From Pseudomonadota bacterium (lineage in GTDB: Bacteria > Pseudomonadota > Alphaproteobacteria > Micropepsales > Micropepsaceae): a DNA stretch of 64,000 bases. Below are positions 1 to 7,603 of the stretch, piece after piece. Position 1 is the first letter of the stretch. The number at the start of each line of letters is the position of its first letter. The notes below the pieces were generated by a model that saw nothing but the letters and a program-made list of their open reading frames with translations, did no database searches and was not told where the DNA came from. The position numbers were made by a program, and so were the translations under genes. The stretch spans positions 1 through 64,000 of the forward strand of contig JAJZGY010000004.1 of NCBI GenBank assembly GCA_021804785.1, read 5' to 3'.

Positions 1-849
1 CATCCAGTATGGCAGTTCGGCGGCACGCTGATCTGAGCTGTGATAGGCACAGGCATAGGCCCATTCGCGCAAGGCTGTCTGGATAAAGCGTTCGGCCTTG
101 CCGTTGGTTTTGGGCGTATAGGGCTTGGTGAAGATGTGCCTGAGGCCCAGCCGCTTGCAGGCTTTGGCGAAGGCTTTGGAGCGGTAGCATGAGCCATTGT
201 CGGTCATGACGCGTTCGACCCTCACACCCAGGCTGGCGTAGTAGGCGATTGCAGCCTTCAGGAAGGCGACAGCACTCTCTTTACGTTCGTCCGGCTTGAT
301 CTGGGTGAAGGCGATACGCGAGGCATCGTCGATGCAGACATGCACGAACTCCCAGCCCGCCCCGGCAGTGCGGCATCCCTGGCGCTGCCCGGTGACCCGA
401 TGGCCGCTGCGGCTGAACTTGCCAAGCTTTTTGATGTCGATGTGGATTAATTCGCCGGGGTTCTCGCGCTCATAGCGGCGCACCGGTTCGGCCGGCTCCA
501 GGGCCTTGAGCCTGTTCAATCCCAGGCGCTTGAGGATACGGCTGACGGTGGCCGGCGAGACGCCGGTCTGTGCCGCGATAGCCTGGCCGGTCAGGCGCTG
601 GCGGCGCAGCACTTCGACGCGCTCGATGATCGCCTGCGGCGTGGCCGACCTGAACCGCTTCGGCCGTGAGCTGCGATCGGCAAGACCACCTGTGCCTTCC
701 AGCTCATAGCGCTTCACCCATTTGCGCACCGTGCGCGGGCAGACGCCTACGGCTTCGGCAACGGCCTGCGGCGTCTGCCCGCTCAGCACCATTTTTACAA
801 TCCGCTCTCGACCATGCGACGTGAGGCGGGCATTCTTATGGACGTTCAT
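1..849 (-). CDS. IS481-family DDE transposase, C-terminus outside window
   Basis: The minus strand is open from an ATG at 849 to the window edge (283 codons), with GGAGG just upstream. An N-terminal helix-turn-helix region binds the element ends (AVAEAVGVCPRTVRKW near residue 30 and a second HTH, TGVSPATVSRILKRLG). An rve/DDE catalytic core follows, with the first Asp in IHIDIKKLGKF, the second in VMTDNGSCYRSKAF and the Glu in TPKTNGKAERFIQ. The DDE triad is complete and I see no frameshift in the visible part, so this copy could be active. The family is normally about 310-350 aa, so little is missing. Confidence 0.92.
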   Translation of the reverse strand, partial: MNVHKNARLTSHGRERIVKMVLSGQTPQAVAEAVGVCPRTVRKWVKRYELEGTGGLADRSSRPKRFRSATPQAIIERVEVLRRQRLTGQAIAAQTGVSPATVSRILKRLGLNRLKALEPAEPVRRYERENPGELIHIDIKKLGKFSRSGHRVTGQRQGCRTAGAGWEFVHVCIDDASRIAFTQIKPDERKESAVAFLKAAIAYYASLGVRVERVMTDNGSCYRSKAFAKACKRLGLRHIFTKPYTPKTNGKAERFIQTALREWAYACAYHSSDQRAAELPYWM

Positions 850-935
850 CCGGTTCCTCCCCGAGTGGGCTGTGGCTTTGACACCTTCAGCTTCTCTCGG
901 ATGGGGCCGGGTGGACAACCTGTTGAAAGCTCACA
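1..935 (-). mobile_element. IS481-family insertion sequence, cut by left window edge
   Basis: The element contains the transposase below and ends at 935 with a terminal inverted repeat that reads, on the minus strand, TGTGAGCTTTCAACAGG. This closely resembles the TGTGA...TTCAA-AGGTTG ends of IS481. It is followed directly by CCTAGA (936-941), which fits the NCTAGN target and 6-bp duplication known for IS481. The other end and the second copy of the duplication lie outside the window. Confidence 0.9.
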
Positions 936-936
936 C

Positions 937-1584
937 CTAGATCAGGTAGGCGACGGCCCGCTTGTGAGGGCCAAGGTGTGCCCAGGTACGGCTGTCGGCG
1001 ATACCAAACGCCGCCATGTCGACGGATGCCACTGCGAGGCATTTGCGCAGAAAGTCCGCACTCGGCACGAGGACGGGCGCACCGGATCTTCCTGCCGCCG
1101 CCAGCGCCGCCTTCATGGTCGGGATGGTGGCGGCAATCGCGTAGATGCTGGCGGGATTGACGTGCAGGCTCGCCCAATAGGCGTTCTGCTCTGCGATCAG
1201 TGCTGCCCCGACGCGATCCGAGACACCAAAATCAGCGAAGTTGCTGCGTGCGAGGAGGGGCGTGAAAAGCAGGATCGAGCCCTTTGGTACCACGAGCTGT
1301 ACTACTGCCGGTGCAAACATGGCTGAGCAATCGGCGGCGCAGAACCCGTTGACGCGGAGAGTGAGCTTGCGCGCGCGGATGACATGTCCAAGAGCCACCA
1401 TGCTTTTGAGATCACCGCCAGTCAAACTGACCATCAGCGCGTTGATCGCTTTGCCATTGGCTGCAGATCATTCGCGCTGGACCGCCTGTACCGTTGGTGG
1501 CTGGACATTACCTGAAACCGAGATCTCTTTTCCTGACCAGGTCACCCCAGCTGATGCATCAGCCTGGGACAGGGGCACTGTCAT
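937..1584 (-). pseudogene. Exported ClpP/crotonase-like (COG3904-type) protein, disrupted
   Basis: From an ATG at 1584 a reading frame runs through a TGA at 1470-1468 and on to 937. The part before the stop has a short export-like start and GKEISVSGNV; the part after it has SLTGGDLKSMVALG, LTLRVNGFCAADC and FAPAVVQLVVPKGS. That order matches COG3904-type periplasmic proteins of the ClpP/crotonase fold. The frame is the same on both sides of the TGA, so this looks like one gene with a nonsense mutation. The IS481 element then cuts off the C-terminus: the present TAG stop lies in the CTAG target. Real start and full length are uncertain. The assignment is by remembered motifs, not a search. Confidence 0.6.
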
Positions 1585-2148
1585 GAGGGCCTGCAATGCG
1601 CCTGAGCAAAGGCGCCGCAGGTTCAGCTGTGTCCAACCGCGTGAGAATCGGAGTATCGCGGGAAACTGTCAGCTAAATGCGCTCATCAAGGGACGAAGAC
1701 CTTTCAACGCGTGTATGAATATTGACAGTACAGCAAAACCCCGATCAACTTGTCTAATCCTTTGATGGTCTTTGTCTGTTTTCTGTCGATAAGCTCAGGC
1801 CCTACTCGTTAAAAATCGTGCTCCAGTTTCTGGCTTGACTGGTCAAGCGTGTGCATTTCCTGAATGGTCTGACGGGCGCGTCGGGAGGCAACGCGACGGT
1901 GCGACGCCCAGGGGCATGCCAGGCTGGACTAGCGGGAGGCTCGTAGCGATGCGGTGGTGGCGAATGGTCACCGCTGGTTCAGCTGGGGAGGGTGGCCTTC
2001 AAGCGCCGATAATTTGCCTGATGCGAGTGTGGTTGCATCCGGCACCTTGACCGCGCTAGAAGCCTTGCGCGGAGGAGTACCGCAGGGTGAAGCGTTGACC
2101 CTCGGGATAGTTGGGTCTGACACTCGCCAACCAAATCAGATCCTTAAT
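1585..2148. other. Intergenic stretch before tRNA-Gln; no convincing gene
   Basis: There is no ORF with clear family features. A plus-strand frame of about 70 codons ending at 2163 (from ATG 1954, residues such as SADNLPDASVVASG) has moderately coding-like codon use. However, it runs into the tRNA gene and matches nothing I recognise, so it may be a decayed fragment. The part around 1680-1830 is more AT-rich. Confidence 0.4.
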
Positions 2149-2222
2149 TGGGGGATCGTCTAACGGTAGGACCGCGGACTCTGACTCCGCTAGTCTAGGT
2201 TCGAATCCTAGTCCCCCAGCCA
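2149..2222 (+). tRNA. tRNA-Gln (anticodon CUG)
   Basis: This is a 74-nt cloverleaf with encoded CCA. The acceptor stem TGGGGGA pairs with TCCCCCA, G is the discriminator, and CCA ends at 2222. The anticodon stem GCGGA/TCCGC (2174-2178, 2186-2190) encloses the loop CTCTGAC, giving anticodon CTG (2181-2183), which reads CAG. The T-arm has GGTTCGAATCC. It stands alone and is followed by the AT-rich hipBA segment, a common arrangement for integration next to a tRNA 3' end; I found no second copy of the 3' end in the window. Confidence 0.97.
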
Positions 2223-2338
2223 ATCTCAATCCGGGACCCCGCCAGCGCACTTGGAGGGGTTGGCAACATCTGGCGTTTTGCCGGTAGACGGAGCGGGGTT
2301 GCGATGTGCCGATTACTGACGCCTAATTACCTACCAAT

Positions 2339-2360
2339 AATTCGCCAAATTTGTTGATTT
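2339..2360. promoter_or_regulatory. Putative HipB operator O1 (weakest copy)
   Basis: Left arm AATTCG, then CC-rich/AT spacer of 10 nt, then TGATTT. It fits the pattern AAYTCG-N10-CGAKTT with one mismatch in the right arm. It starts 40 bp before the next copy. Confidence 0.55.
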
Positions 2361-2378
2361 AAGACGGTTCTTTGAGAT

Positions 2379-2400
2379 AACTCGCCGAATACAACGAGTT
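2379..2400. promoter_or_regulatory. Putative HipB operator O2 (perfect inverted repeat)
   Basis: AACTCG-N10-CGAGTT is a perfect 6-bp inverted repeat with a 10-nt spacer. It lies 46 bp (start to start) before O3. Confidence 0.7.
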
Positions 2401-2424
2401 AGTATGTACTGATTATACTTTAAT

Positions 2425-2446
2425 AACTCGCCAAAATATACGATTT
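2425..2446. promoter_or_regulatory. Putative HipB operator O3
   Basis: AACTCG-N10-CGATTT has one mismatch from a perfect repeat. It lies 40 bp before O4, within the AT-rich stretch that probably holds the promoter. Confidence 0.65.
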
Positions 2447-2464
2447 ATATTGACAATCGGCCAA

Positions 2465-2486
2465 AATTCGTCATACTTGACGAGTT
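2465..2486. promoter_or_regulatory. Putative HipB operator O4 abutting the hipB start
   Basis: AATTCG-N10-CGAGTT ends one base before the ATG at 2487. No Shine-Dalgarno sequence is visible between it and the start, so bound HipB would cover the translation start or the 5' end of a leaderless message. Confidence 0.65.
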
Positions 2487-2837
2487 ATGGAAATCACTCA
2501 AAAAAACACCGATACCGCCATCCTTGAAGAGCTTGGTCGCCGCCTCGCTCAGGTCCGGCTTGACCGCAATCTGACCCAGGGAGACTTGGCGAACGCTGCC
2601 GGGCTTTCCAAACGGACAGTTGAACGCTCCGAGACAGGGGGGTCGATTCAGCTTTCAAGTTTCATCCGCTTGCTCCGCGCACTCGGCATAGCCCAGAACT
2701 TCGACCAACTTCTTCCGCCATTGCTTGCCAGTCCAATGGAACAACTGAAGTTGCGCGGGAAAGAACGCCGCCGCGCATCGTCGCGCAAACAGGCAACTCA
2801 AACTCCAAGCGAATGGTCTTGGGGGCGCGATAAGTGA
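2487..2837 (+). CDS. hipB: HipB-family antitoxin, XRE-type repressor
   Basis: A 116-aa protein. A Cro/C1-type helix-turn-helix spans about residues 14-68 (LGRRLAQVRLDRNLTQGDLANAAGLS, then SKRTVERSETG). A basic linker and a C-terminal tail ending WSWGRDK follow, as in many HipB-like antitoxins of the long-tailed kind. By family it binds its partner kinase and represses the hipBA promoter. The start at 2487 is fixed by the operator ending at 2486; no Shine-Dalgarno sequence is visible. Its stop overlaps the hipA start by GTGA, so the two are translationally coupled. The segment is more AT-rich upstream than its surroundings, consistent with acquisition. Confidence 0.88.
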   Translation: MEITQKNTDTAILEELGRRLAQVRLDRNLTQGDLANAAGLSKRTVERSETGGSIQLSSFIRLLRALGIAQNFDQLLPPLLASPMEQLKLRGKERRRASSRKQATQTPSEWSWGRDK

Positions 2838-4144
2838 CGACTGTTGCATCAGTCAATCTTTGGGGCCGGCGAATCGGCGCCGTCTCACTCGGCGACAACG
2901 AAACATACGCGGCGTTCCAATACGACGCTGCCTTCGCCCGAAGCGGCATCCAGGTCTCGCCGATCACAATGCCGCTGTCAGAGAAAATCTATACGTTTCG
3001 GGACCTACCAGTGCGCAGCTTCCATGGCCTCCCTGGTTTGCTCGCAGATTCGCTGCCAGACAAATTCGGAAACGCACTCATTGACGCATGGCTCGCGACG
3101 CAGGGTCGCGCGCCCGAGAGCTTCAACGCTGTTGAACGCCTTCTATACACGGGCGCACGAGGTATGGGCGCGCTGGAATTCAAACCCGCAATCGGACCAA
3201 GGGCTCGCACGTCGCAGAAGATCAAGATCGACGCTCTTGTCGCACTCGCATCCGAAGTCCTGACGCATCAAAAGACCCTTCAAACGTCTTTCGCAGGCAG
3301 CAACAAGGAACATGCGCTTCGGGAAATCCTACGCGTCGGCACTTCAGCCGGCGGTGCGCGCGCGAAAGCCGTGATCGCATGGAATCGAACAACCAATGAA
3401 GTGCGCTCGGGCCAGGTATCAGCGGGACCGGGCTTCGACTACTGGCTTCTCAAATTCGACGGTGTGGTTGGCAACAAAGATAAGGACCTGGATGACCCAA
3501 AAGGATTCGGGGCAATCGAATTCGCTTACTACAACATGGCTCTTGCCGCCGGAATAACCATGAGCGAGTGCCGGTTGTTGGAGGAAAACGGGCGCCGACA
3601 TTTCATGGCGAAGCGTTTCGACCGGCTCGACGACGGCACGAAACTGCACATGCAATCGCTAGCCGCTCTGGCGCACTATGACTTCAACAGCGCGGGCGCC
3701 TACTCCTACGAGCAGGCGATCTTCACGATGCGCCAGCTGGGTCTATCTATTGACGCGGTTGAGCAACAGTTTCGACGAACGGCATTCAACATCGTTGCCC
3801 GCAATCAAGACGACCACGTTAAGAACATCGCCTTTCTGATGGATAAAGCTGGCACGTGGAACCTGTCGCCCGCATTCGACATGACATACAGCTACAACCC
3901 ATCAGGTTTGTGGACATCGCAGCATCAAATGTCGATGAACGGCAAGCGTGATAGCTTCACGTTGGACGACTTCAATGCCTTTGCCAAAACGGCAGGAATG
4001 AAGCGCGGTCGGGCCAAGGTCATTTTGAACGAAGTGCAAAGCGCAGTGGCCAGGTGGCGGACCTTTGCGGCAAAGGCGAACGTGATGGATTCATGGCGCG
4101 AGCAAATTGCTCAAAATCTGCGTCTGTCGATGCCACCAAGCTAG
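2834..4144 (+). CDS. hipA: HipA-family serine/threonine kinase toxin
   Basis: A 436-aa protein starting at a GTG that overlaps the hipB stop. The N-subdomain-1 region (LPVRSFHGLPGLLADSLPD, residues about 56-75) is followed by a HipA-type kinase core. The mobile Ser loop is TSAGGARAK, with Ser171 in the place of the autophosphorylated Ser150 of E. coli HipA. The catalytic loop is NQDDHVKN, with Asp326, and the metal-binding Asp349 lies in AFDMTYS. E. coli HipA phosphorylates glutamyl-tRNA synthetase and slows growth; the target here is unknown. All key residues are present, so the toxin looks intact. Confidence 0.92.
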   Translation: MTTVASVNLWGRRIGAVSLGDNETYAAFQYDAAFARSGIQVSPITMPLSEKIYTFRDLPVRSFHGLPGLLADSLPDKFGNALIDAWLATQGRAPESFNAVERLLYTGARGMGALEFKPAIGPRARTSQKIKIDALVALASEVLTHQKTLQTSFAGSNKEHALREILRVGTSAGGARAKAVIAWNRTTNEVRSGQVSAGPGFDYWLLKFDGVVGNKDKDLDDPKGFGAIEFAYYNMALAAGITMSECRLLEENGRRHFMAKRFDRLDDGTKLHMQSLAALAHYDFNSAGAYSYEQAIFTMRQLGLSIDAVEQQFRRTAFNIVARNQDDHVKNIAFLMDKAGTWNLSPAFDMTYSYNPSGLWTSQHQMSMNGKRDSFTLDDFNAFAKTAGMKRGRAKVILNEVQSAVARWRTFAAKANVMDSWREQIAQNLRLSMPPS

Positions 4145-4266
4145 TCCGGAGGCTCGGCGAAACGTTGCCGGTACGGCATTAAGTGTGTACCGGTTTTGCT
4201 CCATTATGCATCAAGCACACCTAGATTAGACTAAGAAAAACAACGCCTTGGCACGATGATTGCCGG

Positions 4267-4884
4267 ATGGCGATACCCCTTTCCGTATTCATGCTCCGCC
4301 GCAAGCGGAACGAAATCCGCGACGCGATTGCGAACTACGAGGCCAAGCTGAGGGAAGCCCGCGCCTATCTGGCTGCAGTCCTTTCGACCTTGAGGCTGTT
4401 TGAGGTTAGCGGGGAGCCTGCCGATTTCACGCCCTACATGGACCTAAACAGGCTTTTCCGGCGGGGTGAAACGACTGAGCTATGCATGGCTGCGCTTGCC
4501 GCCGAAGGGCCTCTAGACACACGCCAACTAACGCAGCGCGTCATGGCGGCAAAGGGGCTAGACCTGAATGACAAGGTGCTGGCGCAAGCCATAGCCCTTC
4601 GGGTAGTTCAAACCCTTCGGGTGCGCGCCAAGCGCCGCAAGGATATTGACGGTTCGTTGCGGCGGCGGGGCGTCTGCGTCTGGCAACTCACTTCGGAAGG
4701 TGGTGCCGCGTATAGCCCTTCCAATTGCGAGAAACCGGGTGCGTTGCCGCCAAGTTCACGATCCGCACCAACTGCGTACCGTTCGCCTCACGGCGGTGTT
4801 CAAACTATGGAATTAGCGATCGCGAAAATCTCGACTACGGCCGGTTTCGGGAGCGGATCACGGGCGCCGGCGATTACGACATAG
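4267..4884 (+). CDS. Uncharacterised protein, conserved first part with odd tail
   Basis: A 205-aa ORF. Residues 1 to about 150 look like a small protein family seen in Rhizobiales: a basic, coiled-coil start (residues about 10-50, RRKRNEIRDAIANYEAKLREAR), the segment LFRRGETTELC, then a helical region with TRQLTQRVMAAKGLD, ending RRGVCVWQL. In that family, as I remember it, proteins stop soon after this point. Here about 50 more residues of low-complexity, Ser/Pro/Ala-rich sequence follow, which look like read-through of a lost stop. The arrangement suggests a winged-helix-like DNA-binding fold, but that is inference. It lies 122 bp after hipA on the same strand. Confidence 0.55.
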   Translation: MAIPLSVFMLRRKRNEIRDAIANYEAKLREARAYLAAVLSTLRLFEVSGEPADFTPYMDLNRLFRRGETTELCMAALAAEGPLDTRQLTQRVMAAKGLDLNDKVLAQAIALRVVQTLRVRAKRRKDIDGSLRRRGVCVWQLTSEGGAAYSPSNCEKPGALPPSSRSAPTAYRSPHGGVQTMELAIAKISTTAGFGSGSRAPAITT

Positions 4885-5081
4885 CCGAACTCGCCTCGCT
4901 TCTTCGCAAGGACCAAAGGCCCGACCTTGAGGATATGGTTCAACGTGTCGTCGATGGATTCAGGTTTCCCGGGGAAATGACCGAGTTAGAAAAAAGCCTG
5001 ACCGGGGACGATGCGAGACGAAGGGGCACCGATGCCGAGGCGCTCCGTGCCGGAGCGGCGGAAAGAGCTGACCGTCAATAG
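4725..5081 (+). CDS. Possible small ORF, unknown
   Basis: A 118-codon frame (TTG start possible at 4725) overlaps the tail of the previous ORF in another frame. The middle (ENLDYGRFRERITGAGDYDIAELASLLRKDQRPDLEDMVQRV) looks like real, soluble, helical protein, while its start and end look like noise. It may be the remains of a gene whose 5' part was lost in a junction around 4700-4780. I recognise no family. Confidence 0.3.
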   Translation: MRETGCVAAKFTIRTNCVPFASRRCSNYGISDRENLDYGRFRERITGAGDYDIAELASLLRKDQRPDLEDMVQRVVDGFRFPGEMTELEKSLTGDDARRRGTDAEALRAGAAERADRQ

Positions 5082-5104
5082 AGCCGCTCGTGGCCGGGTA
5101 GAGG

Positions 5105-5329
5105 TCAGCTTCCTTGCCTGCTATCCCTCGCGACCGAGCGAGATGGCCCATGCAGTTCGACGAAGAACGCAATATCCTGCGGATAGGCCTGCCAGAACAT
5201 GCCGGCGAAACCGAACTCAAGGAGCTGACGCTCCAGGCTTGCGGAAGTTTCGATATACCAGCGTGTAAATTGATTTGGGTTGAGCATTATGACGCCATCG
5301 ATCTTCACGGCGAATGGAGAATGGTTCAA
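5105..5329 (-). CDS. Possible ORF fragment on the minus strand, unknown
   Basis: A 74-codon frame with a protein-like stretch (QFTRWYIETSASLERQ, then LLEFGFAGMFWQAYP). The opposite strand (5114-5428, residues EERNILRIGLPEHAGE) is equally open, and I cannot tell which, if either, is coding. The piece lies just beyond the 3' end of the desaturase gene. Confidence 0.2.
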   Translation of the reverse strand: MNHSPFAVKIDGVIMLNPNQFTRWYIETSASLERQLLEFGFAGMFWQAYPQDIAFFVELHGPSRSVARDSRQGS

Positions 5330-5349
5330 TTTGGCGTCACGCTACCCAA

Positions 5350-6453
5350 TTACCCCGCGCAGCGGGGCGGGTTATGTTGGTCTTGCAAGGCGTTCCGACG
5401 GGAGGGACTGAAATCCGCCTGCACATGATCCCACCAGCAGCGAAAGTAAGAGCGCGGTTCAGCCTGATTGAATATCTCTGGCGCCAGCGCCTTCAGCCTA
5501 GGTAGCCGTGTCCAAGGCACCTGTGGATAGGTGTGATGCTCGTGATGGTAGCCGGTGTTGAACAGCACCCAGTTTAGCCAGCCATACTGGGAGCGCGTGG
5601 GATTTTCCGTGTCGTCCCCGGGGTGCTCGGCAAGCGACTGGCCCAGGTTTGTGATGCCGGCCTTACCTCGGAAGATCGACAGAGACCAAACCTGATAGAG
5701 CGCCGCTGTCCAGCCGAAGGCCAGCCAGAGGAACAGCAGCGCTGCCACTGATACCGCGACGAACAGCGCCCTCTCCGATGGGTCCGGTTGCGTCGGGGCC
5801 GTGCGCCGCGCGGAATCGCGCACTTTCAGTCCTGTGGCCCGGCGATAGATGGGTAGGAAGATGCGGTCGCTCACAAGAAAGCCCAGCGGCAGCAGCGCCA
5901 CCGCAAGCTGGGAAATCACCATCAGCCTTTCCAAGCGGGGATGTGCATGGCGGAACCGTCGGCGCGCCAGGAAGCGGCAATTGTCCTCATGCTCATAATC
6001 ACGCTCGTAATTGCCTAGGAAGGGATGGTGCAGCGAGATATGTTCATGCTGGTAAGTGAGCTGCAGCGAGAAGCTGATCAGGATAACCTCGAGCAGCAGA
6101 TCGAAGGCCAGCTTGGCGCGGGAAGCACGGAACACCAGGCGGTGGGCGGTCTCGTGCAACAAGGCGCCCGCCGCATGCATTGTCAGCTGGCCGACGAAAA
6201 AGGCTGTCAGGAAGACGACAAGAAGATTGGTGCCGGCCACCCACCAGCAGACCGTCCAGTGCAGCGCCAGGATGACTAGTGCACCATAAAGGCTGCGATG
6301 ATCTGAGCCGACTAGTGCGGCGGCCTGCGGATGGGTGCTCAAAAGCTGTTGGCGCAATTGGATGTGCCGTCGCGCCTGAGGGGATGGGGTATTTTCCCGC
6401 GAGACCAGCCCGACGCCAAACTGTCCGGGTGCGGCTGCGACCTGTTGCTCCAT
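5350..6453 (-). CDS. Membrane fatty acyl/sphingolipid desaturase, DES1-like
   Basis: A 367-aa membrane di-iron desaturase. The three histidine boxes are complete: HETAH (100-104), HISLHH (138-143) and HHEHH (303-307). Hydrophobic stretches lie at about 58-95, 114-134, 178-200 and 230-256. The C-terminus (FNTGYHHEHHTYPQVPWTRLP, then LKALAPEIF) follows the sphingolipid delta-4 desaturase (DES1/DEGS) pattern GYHxEHHxxPxxPxxxLPxxxxxAPE more closely than that of stearoyl-CoA desaturases. It probably acts on a long-chain base or acyl chain in the inner membrane; substrate is inferred. GAGGGG precedes the ATG at 6453. It is divergent from the PhyH gene. Confidence 0.8.
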   Translation of the reverse strand: MEQQVAAAPGQFGVGLVSRENTPSPQARRHIQLRQQLLSTHPQAAALVGSDHRSLYGALVILALHWTVCWWVAGTNLLVVFLTAFFVGQLTMHAAGALLHETAHRLVFRASRAKLAFDLLLEVILISFSLQLTYQHEHISLHHPFLGNYERDYEHEDNCRFLARRRFRHAHPRLERLMVISQLAVALLPLGFLVSDRIFLPIYRRATGLKVRDSARRTAPTQPDPSERALFVAVSVAALLFLWLAFGWTAALYQVWSLSIFRGKAGITNLGQSLAEHPGDDTENPTRSQYGWLNWVLFNTGYHHEHHTYPQVPWTRLPRLKALAPEIFNQAEPRSYFRCWWDHVQADFSPSRRNALQDQHNPPRCAG

Positions 6454-6752
6454 TATCCCCTCACGGCGGCGGGAGCGCCGTTCCCGCAGTTATGCTCTGC
6501 CGACACAGTGTACAAGATACTCATCAGACGGCCAGATGCCAGTTCAACCTAGACTAAACCGAGGGGGTAAGGCTAGCTTACACCGCTTTTCGAACAAGTC
6601 ACCGCGCCGAAACGCCTCGACCTGTCGCATCCGCATGCTCACAGTATCCACAAATAGCCTGGCCAATCAATTTGATTTGATGCAATGGCGCCCGTGGCGC
6701 GAACATCACCTTTGCCGATGCCCGCAACACGCGTTCGCCCACGGAGGTAAAG
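6454..6752. promoter_or_regulatory. Divergent intergenic region with palindrome and FNR/FixK-like box
   Basis: This 299-bp gap separates the desaturase and PhyH genes. It contains a perfect palindrome AATCAA-T-TTGATT (6665-6677). Overlapping that is TTGA-TTTGAT-GCAA (6672-6685), which fits the FixK/FNR form TTGA-N6-GCAA and lies 67 bp before the PhyH start. No promoter hexamers are clear. The role is inferred. Confidence 0.4.
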
Positions 6753-7517
6753 ATGGATTTTTCCCCACAGCGCGAGCAGTTCGCGAAGGAAGGCTATGCG
6801 GTGTTCGAGCGCGTGCTCGAGGGCCCTCTCCTCGAGATGCTGCGCGCGCAATGCACCCAGATGATCGCGCGCGAAGATGCGCGGCTCGATGCACTGGGCA
6901 CGGACGTGGACGGCATTTCCCACCGCGGCAAGCGCTATTTCGTCGGCGAATGCCAGCGCGCATTGCCCGATCTGCGCAAGATGCTGTTCAGCCAGGTGAT
7001 GGCGGATATCTGCCGCACCACTCTGGGGGACAAGGCCTATTTCTTCTACGACCAGTTCGTCGTCAAAGGGCCGGATAAGGGTATGGCGTTCAGTTGGCAT
7101 CAGGATTCGGGCTATGTCGTGGGTAATGGCGGCCCGGCTGATCACAAGCCCTATGTAACCTGCTGGTGCACCCTCGACGACACGACCATCGCCAATGGTA
7201 CGGTGCGACTTCTGCCCTTTTCAATGATGCCGGAGAGCCGCGAGCGCATCCTGCCCCACGCGCGTCAGCCCGGGACCAATGATCTCGTGGGATGGACCGG
7301 AGATGACGAGGGTCTCGTGCTCGAAGTGCCCGCCGGCAGCGTGGTCGCCTTTTCGAGCCTCGTTTTGCACGCGACGGGCGGCAACACTACGCCGAATATG
7401 CGCCGTGTCTATCTGGCGCAATATTCTCCCGAGGTGATCCTCAATCCGGGCACACGCGATCTGCGGCGCGATGCCATCCCGCTCCTGAAGCGCGGTCAGC
7501 AGGTCATGTTCGCGTAA
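6753..7517 (+). CDS. Phytanoyl-CoA dioxygenase (PhyH)-family oxygenase
   Basis: A 254-aa Fe(II)/2-oxoglutarate-dependent dioxygenase of the PhyH family. The iron triad is present: His116 and Asp118 in SWHQDSG, and His206 in LVLHATGGN. An Arg at 217/218 (PNMRRVY) suits 2-oxoglutarate binding. Family members hydroxylate acyl-CoAs, small molecules or natural products; the substrate here is not predictable. GGAGGT lies 4 nt before the ATG. It reads away from the desaturase, and both need Fe and O2, so a shared lipid-modification role is possible but unproven. Confidence 0.85.
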   Translation: MDFSPQREQFAKEGYAVFERVLEGPLLEMLRAQCTQMIAREDARLDALGTDVDGISHRGKRYFVGECQRALPDLRKMLFSQVMADICRTTLGDKAYFFYDQFVVKGPDKGMAFSWHQDSGYVVGNGGPADHKPYVTCWCTLDDTTIANGTVRLLPFSMMPESRERILPHARQPGTNDLVGWTGDDEGLVLEVPAGSVVAFSSLVLHATGGNTTPNMRRVYLAQYSPEVILNPGTRDLRRDAIPLLKRGQQVMFA

Positions 7518-7603
7518 TACGATCCTGCAACCCGCGCATGATGGCCGATTCGCGGGCGCCTGATCTGCGAGCAGCAGTTCGTGCAGAAGCGACCGGCGCC
7601 AGC

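Noticed and set aside
2056-2250. 64-codon minus-strand ORF over tRNA-Gln
   Set aside because: It reads the reverse strand of a tRNA gene; such frames are frequent annotation artefacts (GLGFEPRLAESESAVLP type).
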